A DNA stretch of 64,000 nucleotides, taken from Stieleria neptunia (GTDB taxonomy: Bacteria > Planctomycetota > Planctomycetia > Pirellulales > Pirellulaceae). Of this stretch, positions 44,398-52,797 are shown piece by piece. The notes under the pieces were generated by a model. That model searched no databases. It saw only the letters and a list, made by a program, of their open reading frames with translations, and was not told where the DNA came from. Location: the NCBI RefSeq assembly GCF_007754155.1, contig NZ_CP037423.1, positions 10,226,938-10,290,937 on the forward strand, written 5' to 3'. The first letter of the stretch is position 1, and every line of letters begins with the position of its first letter. A program made the translations under genes and the position numbers.

Positions 44398-45258
44398 TCA
44401 CATGGGATGGAGATTTGGTCGCTGTTCCCCATGCCATTCCGCAGGGACCGCAAGGATCGGGCAGGATGCTTTCTGCACGACTTGGTCCGAGGTGCTGCCG
44501 CGAAGGGCATCGAGAAAGCCGAGGTGACCTTGCGTCGCTAGCGTAATCAGATCGGCTCCGCGATCATCTGCGGTTTTGAGAATCTGAGCGGCCGGATCAC
44601 CATCTTCGACGACAAGCTCCCACGTCCAACCATCAATGTCGGGAATCGCGAGGTTCCTGATTACGTTTTCGTCGTCGCCGACATGAACAAGAGTCGCCGT
44701 GACGGACTTGCAATCAAGCAGGCTGGCTAACGCCCAAGACTGCGCAATAGCGGCTACCGCGTCAGGTTCTAATGCGATCGGCACGACAACTTTATGCATT
44801 TCGATACTCCCGTCTTTACGAGCGACGAAACCGTCGGCACCGTGTGGGACGAACAGGCAACTCGTATGGGATGAGCGTGCGATCTTCTTTGAGATGTCTT
44901 GGTGCAGCCATCGGTCGATTCCCTCACGATGATGCGTTGCGATGATGATCAAGTCTGGGCGATGAAAACGCAGATGCTTCAGGATTTCGCTGACTGGATC
45001 TTTTCCGGCCAGCAACACCTTGTGAACGCCTATTCCTAGGCGTTCAACGTCCTCGGGTAGCGCCCAATCGGGAAGCAAGCCCCACTGCGAGAGTGTTTGG
45101 CGCACTTGGGGGAAATCGTCCCACGTTACATGTTCTGGGTGCCGATCCACATGCAGCACTTCGAGCAAAGCGTTGGCATCGACGGCAAGCTTCAATGCAT
45201 GAACAAAAGCCGACTCGCCGCCACTCGAGAAATCAGTCGGATGGAAAATGCGCTGCAT
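44398..45258 (-). CDS. Tandem universal stress protein (UspA)
   Basis: 286 aa from ATG 45258, with AAGGAG seven bases upstream. Two Usp domains: residues 1-145 (IFHPTDFSSGGESAF, IIIATHHREGIDRWL) and 150-275 (VVVPIALEPDA, LITLATQGHLGFLDALRGSTSDQVV). The ATP-binding glycine loop in the second domain reads GHLGFLDALRGSTS, near the G-2x-G-9x-G-S/T pattern. A cytoplasmic stress protein, located between the glycogen-binding protein and the phosphorylase, which ties glycogen turnover to stress. Confidence 0.9.
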   Translation of the reverse strand: MQRIFHPTDFSSGGESAFVHALKLAVDANALLEVLHVDRHPEHVTWDDFPQVRQTLSQWGLLPDWALPEDVERLGIGVHKVLLAGKDPVSEILKHLRFHRPDLIIIATHHREGIDRWLHQDISKKIARSSHTSCLFVPHGADGFVARKDGSIEMHKVVVPIALEPDAVAAIAQSWALASLLDCKSVTATLVHVGDDENVIRNLAIPDIDGWTWELVVEDGDPAAQILKTADDRGADLITLATQGHLGFLDALRGSTSDQVVQKASCPILAVPAEWHGEQRPNLHPM

Positions 45259-45302
45259 GATAAGTCTCCTTGGATGATTGTCTTCATGGTCGCTCGCGAT
45301 CC

Positions 45303-47060
45303 CTACGACTTGTAATAAGCCTTCAGCACATACTGTTGGACCATCCGCTGAGTGTTGAAATGTGAGCCGTTCAATGCGATCGCGTGCGACATGATTCGCA
45401 CCCACGCATCGCGGTTGCGGTAGTACGTCGGGGCGACGACCTCGTCGAGCTTTCCGAACAGGGCGGCGGCGTCTTCGTGAAATCGTTTCACATCGCCGGG
45501 CTTTGCTGGCGATGCATCGCCAAAGGACCATCCGGTGACGCCATCGACGCAGCCTTCGATCCACCAACCATCCAGAATGCTCAGGCTTGGTACGCCATTG
45601 ATCGCCGCTTTCATTCCGCTCGTACCAGATGCTTCGAGTGGAGGCTGCGGCGTGTTGAGCCAAACATCAACGCCAGCAACCAGCAGGCGAGCCAGTTCCC
45701 AGTCATAGTTTTCGAGATAGACGATTTTGATTTCTGGCGTGAGGGTGTCCTTCATACGGACGATTTGCTGTATCAGTCGCTTGCCCTCTTCGTCGCGGGG
45801 ATGCGCCTTGCCTGCAAAAACCAATTGCAGAGGTCCATGTTCCTCCGCGATCTGGCGAAGCCTGCCGGGATCGCTCACTAGTAGATTCGCGCGCTTGTAC
45901 GCCGTTGCACGACGGGCAAACCCAATCGTCAGCGTTTCTGGGTCATACGCGATTGCTTGGCGTGAGTTGATCTCGTCAATCAAATCAAGCTTGGCCGCCT
46001 GATGGGCCTGCCATACTTCGTTCTCGGGAACAGCGACTGCTCCGCGAAGGCTTGCACTGTCCTCACGCCATCCCGGTAGCCATTGGTCAAACAGATTGGC
46101 AAACGATCGCGCCGCCCAGGTTCGTGCGTGAACTCCATTGGTGATGTGGTCGATTTGATAGTGATGTTCGGCGTCCTTCGGCGTCAGCATTTGCCTTGAG
46201 ACTTCGCCATGCTTCTTGGCAACACCGTTGACGTAGTGGCTGAGGTTGAGTGCGAGGTACGTCATGTTCAGCTCACCACTGCAGCAGAACACTTCGTGCA
46301 TGTCGAATAGGTCGGTTCGACCGAGGACTCGCCCCACGGGATTCAGGTCGAACCGGTCGTGACCGGCGGGCACAGGAGTATGAGTGGTGAAGACGCATTG
46401 TCGACGCACGGCTTGCACATCGTCGCTCGTGAAAACGTCCCTTTCAAAACTCTTGGCTCGCTCGTCCAACAGTTCAAGGCCAAGCAGCGCGGCGTGACCC
46501 TCATTCATGTGATACTGGACAACCCGTCGGTAAGCCAACGCACGCAGCATGCGGATGCCACCGATACCGAGCACAACTTCCTGGCACAGCCGATGACGAT
46601 CATCGCCTCCGTAAAGACGGTGCGTCAGTGTTCGATCTTCAGCCGAGTTTTCATCTAAGTCGGTATCAAGTAACAGAACTGGAATGACGTGCCCACCGCC
46701 GTCATGCACGTCATATTGCCATGCACGCACGTGGACGGTGCGACCCTCGATCACAACCTGAACACGCTCGGACTGTTCGGCGCAAAAGTCTGCTGGCACC
46801 CACTCCACAGGTGATTCGTGCTGCCAACCGTCGTTGTCGATGGATTGTGACAAATACCCATGACGATGCAGCAGCGTGACGGCGACCATGGGAACGCTCA
46901 AGTCCGCAGCGGCTCGCAACGTGTCGCCCGCCAACACGCCCAGTCCGCCGCTGTACGTCGGCATTGCCGGATCAATCGCGATTTCCATCGAGAAATAGGC
47001 AACGGTCGCCGATGTCGCCAGCGATCCTTCGGCTTCAATCTTCCTCGTTGTCATGCTCAT
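45303..47060 (-). CDS. glgP: Alpha-glucan (glycogen) phosphorylase, short type
   Basis: 585 aa. Phosphorolysis of alpha-1,4-glucan to glucose 1-phosphate. PTYSGGLGVLAGD near the N-terminus, HMNEGHAALL near 185, TNGVHARTWA, and the pyridoxal-phosphate lysine region EASGTSGMKAAINGV near the C-terminus. This is the shorter Thermotoga/archaeal-like type rather than the ~800-aa enzyme. It overlaps the end of the BON-domain gene upstream by 26 bases. It pairs with GlgX for complete glycogen breakdown. Confidence 0.92.
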   Translation of the reverse strand: MSMTTRKIEAEGSLATSATVAYFSMEIAIDPAMPTYSGGLGVLAGDTLRAAADLSVPMVAVTLLHRHGYLSQSIDNDGWQHESPVEWVPADFCAEQSERVQVVIEGRTVHVRAWQYDVHDGGGHVIPVLLLDTDLDENSAEDRTLTHRLYGGDDRHRLCQEVVLGIGGIRMLRALAYRRVVQYHMNEGHAALLGLELLDERAKSFERDVFTSDDVQAVRRQCVFTTHTPVPAGHDRFDLNPVGRVLGRTDLFDMHEVFCCSGELNMTYLALNLSHYVNGVAKKHGEVSRQMLTPKDAEHHYQIDHITNGVHARTWAARSFANLFDQWLPGWREDSASLRGAVAVPENEVWQAHQAAKLDLIDEINSRQAIAYDPETLTIGFARRATAYKRANLLVSDPGRLRQIAEEHGPLQLVFAGKAHPRDEEGKRLIQQIVRMKDTLTPEIKIVYLENYDWELARLLVAGVDVWLNTPQPPLEASGTSGMKAAINGVPSLSILDGWWIEGCVDGVTGWSFGDASPAKPGDVKRFHEDAAALFGKLDEVVAPTYYRNRDAWVRIMSHAIALNGSHFNTQRMVQQYVLKAYYKS

Positions 47061-47460
47061 TCTTACTTGTGTTGCAAAGGGGCGATACTTCTAGTTCGTT
47101 GACGATCTGCTTGACTCCATCAATGCAACGGACCAATTCCTGAGCCATTTGCTTGTGGTAAAAGCTGTTAACTGTGCCGCGGATAAATAGGATGCCGTCC
47201 TCGAAGCGACACTCAACTCGCTTCAGCGCCGTATAGCTACTGGACGACCAAGTGCGGCGAACCGCAGCGACGATACAGCAATAGCAGGGCTGCTCTGCCG
47301 ACACGTCGGGTTTGAGAAGATCGACTTCACGGGGCAGCCCTGAATCGTCGGCCGTCTCGTGTGGCGACTCTTCGTTAGGAGGTTGGATCCCGCCGTGCTT
47401 TTTCGATCCCTGTCGCTTGCGCGAACCTCGTCGAGTCGCGGTGATTGTGCCCGTGCTCAT
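47035..47460 (-). CDS. BON-domain protein
   Basis: 141 aa from ATG 47460. The first 60 residues are basic and polar (RRGSRKRQGSKKHGG). A CYCC cluster follows at about 74-77, then a BON-like domain (LKRVECRFEDGILFIRGTV, QELVRCIDGVKQIVNELEV). BON domains bind membranes or are found in stress proteins. No signal peptide, so probably cytoplasmic. First gene of the phosphorylase unit. Confidence 0.75.
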   Translation of the reverse strand: MSTGTITATRRGSRKRQGSKKHGGIQPPNEESPHETADDSGLPREVDLLKPDVSAEQPCYCCIVAAVRRTWSSSSYTALKRVECRFEDGILFIRGTVNSFYHKQMAQELVRCIDGVKQIVNELEVSPLCNTSKNEHDNEED

Positions 47461-47549
47461 TGGATGCTCTCCCGACAGATGGAATTGGATTACAACGATC
47501 ACCAGCGGTCTGACGACGCTGGCGATCCAAATAAGTCACCCGACCACGT

Positions 47550-47789
47550 TCAGTTGTCGTTTTCAACGACCGCTGAACTTCCGCAGCAACTTCGCTTGAT
47601 AGTGCAGCAGTAGGCCCGTTTTGCACAGCAATGGTTGCCAGCCAACTCAGTCGAGAAATCGACCTCTTGGACCTGCGGAACCGCCGCCGGGGTCGCAGTC
47701 GGCGGGACATCCGCTGCTGGCAAACCAAACGCGGCTGCACCAAAGAGACCAAGCGACAAAACACCAGCAGCTACCGATTTCAATAACAT
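47550..47789 (-). CDS. Small secreted Cys-rich protein
   Basis: 79 aa from ATG 47789 (GAGGTGG upstream; a GTG three codons earlier is less likely). Signal peptide LLKSVAAGVLSLGLFGAAAFG. The mature peptide ends in a Cys cluster: NHCCAKRAYCCTIKRSCCGSS (seven or so Cys in pairs). The CC pairs resemble metal-thiolate peptides. Under ECF site 10 and divergent from the anti-sigma gene, so it is probably a prime target of that regulator. Confidence 0.75.
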   Translation of the reverse strand: MLLKSVAAGVLSLGLFGAAAFGLPAADVPPTATPAAVPQVQEVDFSTELAGNHCCAKRAYCCTIKRSCCGSSAVVENDN

Positions 47790-47870
47790 GACTTCCACCT
47801 CTAGTCGTCAGGGATTTGGGAAACAAACGGTTCAGGTAGACTTGGCCACCTTTGCTCGCCTTACTGGTAT

Positions 47871-47899
47871 TTGGATGCAACGGGACGCTCGGTTCTTCA
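47871..47899 (-). promoter_or_regulatory. ECF-type promoter site 10
   Basis: Minus strand: TGAAGAAC, 13 bases, GCATCCAA. 81 bases before ATG 47789. Divergent from site 11, 68 bases away. Confidence 0.78.
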
Positions 47900-47967
47900 C
47901 AGTTTTTTTCCCAGGCTTGTTCTCCTTGCGATTGTTTCCTTGGTTGCCGTTTTCCCGTGAAGAACCG

Positions 47968-47996
47968 TGAAGAAGTGGCGGACCAATGGCATCAAA
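47968..47996 (+). promoter_or_regulatory. ECF-type promoter site 11
   Basis: TGAAGAAG, 13 bases, GCATCAAA. 54 bases before the anti-sigma gene, implying autoregulation. Confidence 0.75.
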
Positions 47997-48050
47997 AACC
48001 ATGGGCCGACACTTGATCGGTCGAATTCGATTCTCCGGTGGAGCAATCAG

Positions 48051-48869
48051 ATGGATTGCCAACAAATCGAGCAGTTGCTCTCGCACTATTTCGATCACGA
48101 GTTACCACGCGACCAGCGGGCTGAAGTCGAATCGCACTTAGAAAACTGTCCGCCATGTTCGGACCAATTGGCCGATATCCGCATGCTTTCGGATGCGGCT
48201 CGAAGCCTTTCTTCTGCTCGTCCGCCGCACGACCTTTGGGACCGGATCGCCGCTCAATTGAAAGAGCCACGGTTGCCTGAATCAGTCAACAACGACACCG
48301 TTGATCTAAAATCGAGGTCGAGGTTTGATCAGAGACGATCATGGAGCTTGTTTGCGATGGCGGCCGTGTTGCTGATTGGCGTCGGACTGGTCTGGATGTT
48401 TCAACCGGCCAGCCATCCGCATGATCCGCTGGTGAATTACGCTCAACTGTTAGATTCAAGCCCACTGGCGGCGCAGGAGCATCTTGTCTCCCAATACTCG
48501 GGCCAGACCGTTTCGGTGGAAGAGGCGGTAGAGCTCGTCGGATACCGGCCGCGCAATGTTGACCCGCCCCCCAGTGGATACTCGTGCGACAAGCTGGTTG
48601 TGTTGGACATGCCGTGTTGCAAATGCGTCCAGGCGGTTTGGCAGCGTGCTGATCAAACGCAGGTCGCCATTTTTGAGCACAAGTCCAAGATGGATGATTG
48701 GTTCGAGGGCGAGCCGAGCATCAACATTAAGTGCCGAGAAAAAGTCTGCCGGGTCACGCAGCTCGACGCTCAGCTCGCCGCAACCTGGCGAATCGGCTCT
48801 CGGCTTGTCACCGCGATCGGAGTAAAGGATACCGACGAACTGGCGACGTTCGTCGCCGCGCTTCGATGA
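48051..48869 (+). CDS. zf-HC2 anti-sigma factor with Cys-rich extracytoplasmic domain
   Basis: 272 aa from ATG 48051. Residues 1-45 contain the anti-sigma zinc motif H29-x3-C33-x2-C36 with C3, typical of ZAS-type ECF anti-sigma factors (CQQIEQLLSHYFDHELP). One transmembrane helix (about 104-122). The outer part (125-272) has VLDMPCCKCVQAVW and INIKCREKVCRVTQ, thiols suited to sensing copper, other soft metals or redox change. No sigma factor gene is adjacent, which is odd because such pairs are normally cotranscribed. ECF site 11 precedes it. It is the likely controller of the twelve-site regulon. Confidence 0.85.
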   Translation: MDCQQIEQLLSHYFDHELPRDQRAEVESHLENCPPCSDQLADIRMLSDAARSLSSARPPHDLWDRIAAQLKEPRLPESVNNDTVDLKSRSRFDQRRSWSLFAMAAVLLIGVGLVWMFQPASHPHDPLVNYAQLLDSSPLAAQEHLVSQYSGQTVSVEEAVELVGYRPRNVDPPPSGYSCDKLVVLDMPCCKCVQAVWQRADQTQVAIFEHKSKMDDWFEGEPSINIKCREKVCRVTQLDAQLAATWRIGSRLVTAIGVKDTDELATFVAALR

Positions 48870-49123
48870 CTGACGCAGACCGAAATTACCGTGCGAACGG
48901 CTGTCAGCAAGTTTCGGATATAACGCAGCTCGATCTCGAAGACCATGTGGCCGTCCGGAAACCAAATCATTGATCACGCTCGTCCGCCAAGTCGTCCATC
49001 GGCCTCATTGGTGTAGGTGTGTCCTTGAGCGTATTCGTTTGACTCGGTCGAAACCAGGGTTGTTGAACAACTAAATAATTCGTATCATTCGTCCATCAAC
49101 CGGCAAGGACGTGGTTCAACAAG

Positions 49124-50059
49124 ATGAATAGACAAACCTACCGTCGGCCTCTCGACGCTTTACTGATCACTCGGCGAGCCGGCTTTACTGTGCTCGAACT
49201 GCTCGTCACGATGTCGATCATCGGCATTCTCGCCGGACTGCTGTTGCCCGCTCTGGGAGCCGCCCGCGAGACCGCTCGGCGAGTGCAATGCACCAGCCAT
49301 CTGCGTGAAGTCGGGCTGGCGATGCACAGCCACCATTCGGCCAAGAAAGAGTTGCCGGCTGGATGGACGTTCGGCCCGACCGATTCTTCAGCGTACGGAT
49401 GGGTGGTGCCGCTGCTGCCGTACTTGGAACAGCCCGCACTGGCGGGTCAAATCAACGTCGAGCTGCCGATTGATGATCCGCGACACGACAAAGCACGCGA
49501 GACATCGCTGGCCATCATGCTGTGCCCGTCCGACATCACCGAGCCGATGTTCACGTTGTTTGAAGACGACGAAGACGACGAAGACGAAGATGACGAAGGG
49601 CCGGCGTCGATGGCCGCTGCTCTCGACGTGAGTACAGAGCCGGCCGCTTTGGTGCGATTACCGACGGTCAACTACGTGGCGATGTTCGGAACGCTCGAAG
49701 CCGACGATGACATTCCCGCTCCGATCGGCGACGGTGCATTCATTGAAAACAAGTCCCGACGCTTTCGCGATTTCGGTCGCGGTTTATCGAACACTCTGGT
49801 CGTCGGCGAACGCACGATGGCACAAGTTCCATCGACGTGGATCGGAGTCAGTCTCGCCGGTGAAGACGCGGCGGCTCGCTTGGTCGGATCGGCGCTCGAA
49901 GGCATCAACAACCCACTGGCCGATGAAGGCGACTATTCAAGTCGACACCCTGGCGGAGCCAATTTCCTTTGGGGCGATGGCCACGTGTCGTTCGTGACCG
50001 AGGACGTTGACTTGCGTTTGTATCACCAATGGTCACGGCTACGGGACGCGGCCAACTGA
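49124..50059 (+). CDS. DUF1559 prepilin-like protein
   Basis: 311 aa. Type IV pilin-like leader RRAGFTVLELLVTMSIIGIL (prepilin cleavage after G, then Phe and Glu five residues on). The DUF1559 body has MHSHHSAKKELPAGW and LPYLEQ, and ends with the planctomycete box HPGGANFLWGDGHV. Residues 147-158 are an acidic run from GAA/GAC codons. Exported pseudopilin or surface protein; planctomycetes carry large numbers and exact roles are unknown. Confidence 0.93.
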   Translation: MNRQTYRRPLDALLITRRAGFTVLELLVTMSIIGILAGLLLPALGAARETARRVQCTSHLREVGLAMHSHHSAKKELPAGWTFGPTDSSAYGWVVPLLPYLEQPALAGQINVELPIDDPRHDKARETSLAIMLCPSDITEPMFTLFEDDEDDEDEDDEGPASMAAALDVSTEPAALVRLPTVNYVAMFGTLEADDDIPAPIGDGAFIENKSRRFRDFGRGLSNTLVVGERTMAQVPSTWIGVSLAGEDAAARLVGSALEGINNPLADEGDYSSRHPGGANFLWGDGHVSFVTEDVDLRLYHQWSRLRDAAN

Positions 50060-50101
50060 CCTCGTTTGAGACTTTACCCTTCACCCTGCAAACTTCAAAA
50101 C

Positions 50102-50485
50102 ATGCCACGATCGAAAAAGCTTGTCGAACTAACCAAGTGTGAAGCCGAAGTCATGGACGTGGTCTGGGACAAAGGCAGCGTGACAGTCAACGACGTCGTC
50201 GAGTCGATCAACCGAGATTTGGCGTACACGACCGTGCTGACAACGATGAAGATTCTGGAAGACAAAAAGATCGTCCGTCGCGGTAATAAGATCGGCCGAG
50301 CATTCACGTACCAACCAAAAGTGTCCCGCGAGCAGGTCCGCGAAGGCATGATCAAATCGCTCGCAGATCAATTGTTCGGCGGATCGACGCGGTCGCTAGT
50401 GTTGAGCCTACTGCAATCCAATGCGGTGTCGGCCGATGACATCGCGGCGGTCAAGAAAGCCGCCGACCAACTGGGAGAATCGTAG
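50102..50485 (+). CDS. BlaI/MecI-family repressor
   Basis: 127 aa winged-helix repressor: LTKCEAEVMDVVWDKGSVTVNDVV, YTTVLTTMKILEDKKIVRR and RAFTYQP are the family hallmarks. C-terminal dimer part VLSLLQS. It binds operators and is inactivated when its membrane partner is triggered. Its stop codon overlaps the GTG start of the M56 peptidase gene by one base, giving a two-gene sensor unit like BlaI/BlaR. No beta-lactamase nearby, so the regulated genes are different. Confidence 0.92.
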   Translation: MPRSKKLVELTKCEAEVMDVVWDKGSVTVNDVVESINRDLAYTTVLTTMKILEDKKIVRRGNKIGRAFTYQPKVSREQVREGMIKSLADQLFGGSTRSLVLSLLQSNAVSADDIAAVKKAADQLGES

Positions 50486-51579
50486 TGAATCCCCGGTTCG
50501 CCTTTGAAGTCGGCTGCACGCTTTGTCTGCAAATCTCAGTTGTGATCTCCGCAACGCTGCTTTTGCAACGCTGGATCGCCGACGCGCGGTCGCAGTGCCG
50601 TTTATGGACCATTTGCTTCGTCTGCGTGATCGGTTTGGTCGCCGCCGGATTGTTGTTGCCGCATCGTCGACTGTTCGATTTCCCCGGCGATTGGTCACGC
50701 GAATCCATGCTCAGCGTCGTCGTCTGGCAGACGCGAATCGCGATCGCACTGGCTAGCGTCTGGGCCATCGGTGCGGCGTGGTCGGTGCTGCGGCGAGTGA
50801 TATTGTGCGTCGGTTTGCTGCGGTTCTTGAAAACACAATGTGAACGGGTCGATGCGGAGGCATTGCTGAAACGGACGGACGTGGAAGCACGCGCTGACGA
50901 AGATCTCTCCATATTGACTTCCGATCGAATCCAAGGCCCGTTCTGTTGGCAGTTGCACCGGCCGGTGATCGTGCTGCCGACGTTTTTGTTGACCGACGAC
51001 AACGCGACGCTGCGGCATGTACTGCTGCACGAGATCGAACACTTACGAACGCAGCACCCGATGCAGCACTTCCTGCAAGGCGTCTGTTCGACTGTGTTCT
51101 GGTTTCACCCGATGGCTTGGATGGCGGCACACCGTGCTGAGCTAACTCGCGAGTACCTGTGCGACGAAGTGGCCGCCAAGACCGCCGGCAAATTTAGCGC
51201 GTACCTGCGAACGTTGGCCAAGGTCGCCGAGCGTTGCGGAACCGTGTCGTGTACCGAAGTGCCGAATGGAACGCTCGCGTTCGGCAATCAGCCCAGTGCC
51301 CTCGTTCGTCGCAGCAACCGGTTGGTTGAACTGGCCGAGGGAGAACGTCCGCAATCACGCTGGCGTCCGGTCGCGGCCATGGCCGTGTTGCTGTTATCTG
51401 CCGTGCTGATTCAGCAAGTCTGGTTGCCGACCAACGCGATGGCGTCACAGCGAAGCGATTGGTCGCCTTGGCCAACTTGGACGGCAAGTGCCCTACATGA
51501 ATCCGGTGTGCAAGTCCGTGACTTTGAATTGTTTGAAGATCGCGTTCAGATGCATGAATTGCTTTACGACGAAGATTGA
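50485..51579 (+). CDS. BlaR1-like M56 membrane metallopeptidase
   Basis: 364 aa, GTG start. N-terminal helices (about 12-28, 40-58, 80-110), zinc motif HEIEHLRTQHP around 192 and further motif AELTREYLCDEVAA, then a C-terminal helix (about 300-318) and short tail without the penicillin-binding sensor domain found in BlaR1. The signal it senses is therefore unknown. Cotranscribed with the BlaI-type repressor, which it is expected to cleave or trigger. Confidence 0.88.
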   Translation: MNPRFAFEVGCTLCLQISVVISATLLLQRWIADARSQCRLWTICFVCVIGLVAAGLLLPHRRLFDFPGDWSRESMLSVVVWQTRIAIALASVWAIGAAWSVLRRVILCVGLLRFLKTQCERVDAEALLKRTDVEARADEDLSILTSDRIQGPFCWQLHRPVIVLPTFLLTDDNATLRHVLLHEIEHLRTQHPMQHFLQGVCSTVFWFHPMAWMAAHRAELTREYLCDEVAAKTAGKFSAYLRTLAKVAERCGTVSCTEVPNGTLAFGNQPSALVRRSNRLVELAEGERPQSRWRPVAAMAVLLLSAVLIQQVWLPTNAMASQRSDWSPWPTWTASALHESGVQVRDFELFEDRVQMHELLYDED

Positions 51580-51675
51580 CCACCAACCCGGCGCGTCAGC
51601 GAGAATTTTTCATGAATCCGATTCTCGCTAACGCATCGGGTTGCTTATGCACCCAACTACTAAGGGAATAGTGGA

Positions 51676-52695
51676 GTGGATCAACCAAAACAAACCGCTT
51701 CACGGTGGACTCGCCGAGTCGTTCTCGGTTCGTTGCTCGCACCGCTTGGCTACATCGGCTACCGCGTCGCCGCTCACAACCAATGGATCATTGCGACACG
51801 GGGTCGTCGAACATTTGACACCGGAATCGAACCGAAGCCCGCCGAGCGAAACGGCGGGTTCAGCATGTTAGTCGTCGGTGACACCGGCAAAGACACTTTC
51901 CGACGAACCGCCGTCGTCGAAGCGATGCGAAAGCACGCCGCTTGGTCCCGCCCCGATGCCGCGATGCTTTTGGGCGACAACTTTTACGAAAGCGGCGTCG
52001 ATTCAATTGATGACCTGCGTTTCGACAGCGACTTTGAATCGTTGTTCGACGCCGCTTCGTTCGATATGCCGTTCTACGTTTGCTTGGGCAATCACGACGT
52101 GGGTGGCGACGCGGAAGCACAGGTGCAATACACCGATCGCAGCAAGCGCTGGAAAATGCCGGCCCGCTATTTCCGGACGCGTGAAACCGCACGCGATCAA
52201 GTGATCGACATCTTCGTGCTCGACACCAACACAATGTTGACCGATTCGGCCGAGGCTGATGAACAGATGAAGTGGTTCCGTAACGAGCTTTCCGCTAGCG
52301 ATGCCGATTACAAGTTCGTCGTTGGGCACCATCCGGCCATGACCGGTGGGCAACACGAAGTTGCCGATCGAATCGGCCGAGTCCTGCCACCGATGTTTGA
52401 GGAGTTCGACGTTGACGTGTACCTGTCCGGTCACGACCACGACCTGCAGTTGCTGGAATCCGACGCCGGGTGGTTGCAGATCGTCAGTGGAGCGGGCTCG
52501 AAACTCCGCAGCACCTCGTGGATCGAAGAAATGGTATTCGCCGAAGCCACGCCGGGATTTTGTTGGCTGCTGGTCGACAAAAACGGGCTTTCGCTTTCGT
52601 ACTACGATACCGAAGACCGACTCTTCACCCACACCGTGCCGAAGGTGACAGGCAAGCGAGCGAGCGAGTCGCTTGCCGCTTCCGCATTGCACTGA
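51676..52695 (+). CDS. Metallophosphoesterase (purple acid phosphatase-like)
   Basis: 339 aa, GTG 51676 start. Membrane anchor or signal (RRVVLGSLLAPLGYIGYRV). All calcineurin-type metal motifs are present: VVGDTGKD, LLGDNFYESG, LGNHDVGG, VVGHHPAM and LSGHDHDLQ, with the histidine/Asp ligands intact. The NFY after GD resembles tartrate-resistant acid phosphatases. Likely a periplasmic phosphatase of unknown substrate. 96 bases after the M56 peptidase. Confidence 0.9.
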   Translation: MDQPKQTASRWTRRVVLGSLLAPLGYIGYRVAAHNQWIIATRGRRTFDTGIEPKPAERNGGFSMLVVGDTGKDTFRRTAVVEAMRKHAAWSRPDAAMLLGDNFYESGVDSIDDLRFDSDFESLFDAASFDMPFYVCLGNHDVGGDAEAQVQYTDRSKRWKMPARYFRTRETARDQVIDIFVLDTNTMLTDSAEADEQMKWFRNELSASDADYKFVVGHHPAMTGGQHEVADRIGRVLPPMFEEFDVDVYLSGHDHDLQLLESDAGWLQIVSGAGSKLRSTSWIEEMVFAEATPGFCWLLVDKNGLSLSYYDTEDRLFTHTVPKVTGKRASESLAASALH

Positions 52696-52797
52696 ACTAC
52701 TAAACCGTTACGAGGTGGCATTGCGAGGAAGCGTTGATAATTCGTAATCTCCATATCGAACGAACTACTAAGACAGCCGTATTAGGGAAGTGCAAGG

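Noticed and set aside
50102..51579. BlaI/BlaR-like pair as a beta-lactam resistance system
   Set aside because: No beta-lactamase or penicillin-binding sensor domain is present; many such pairs regulate other processes.
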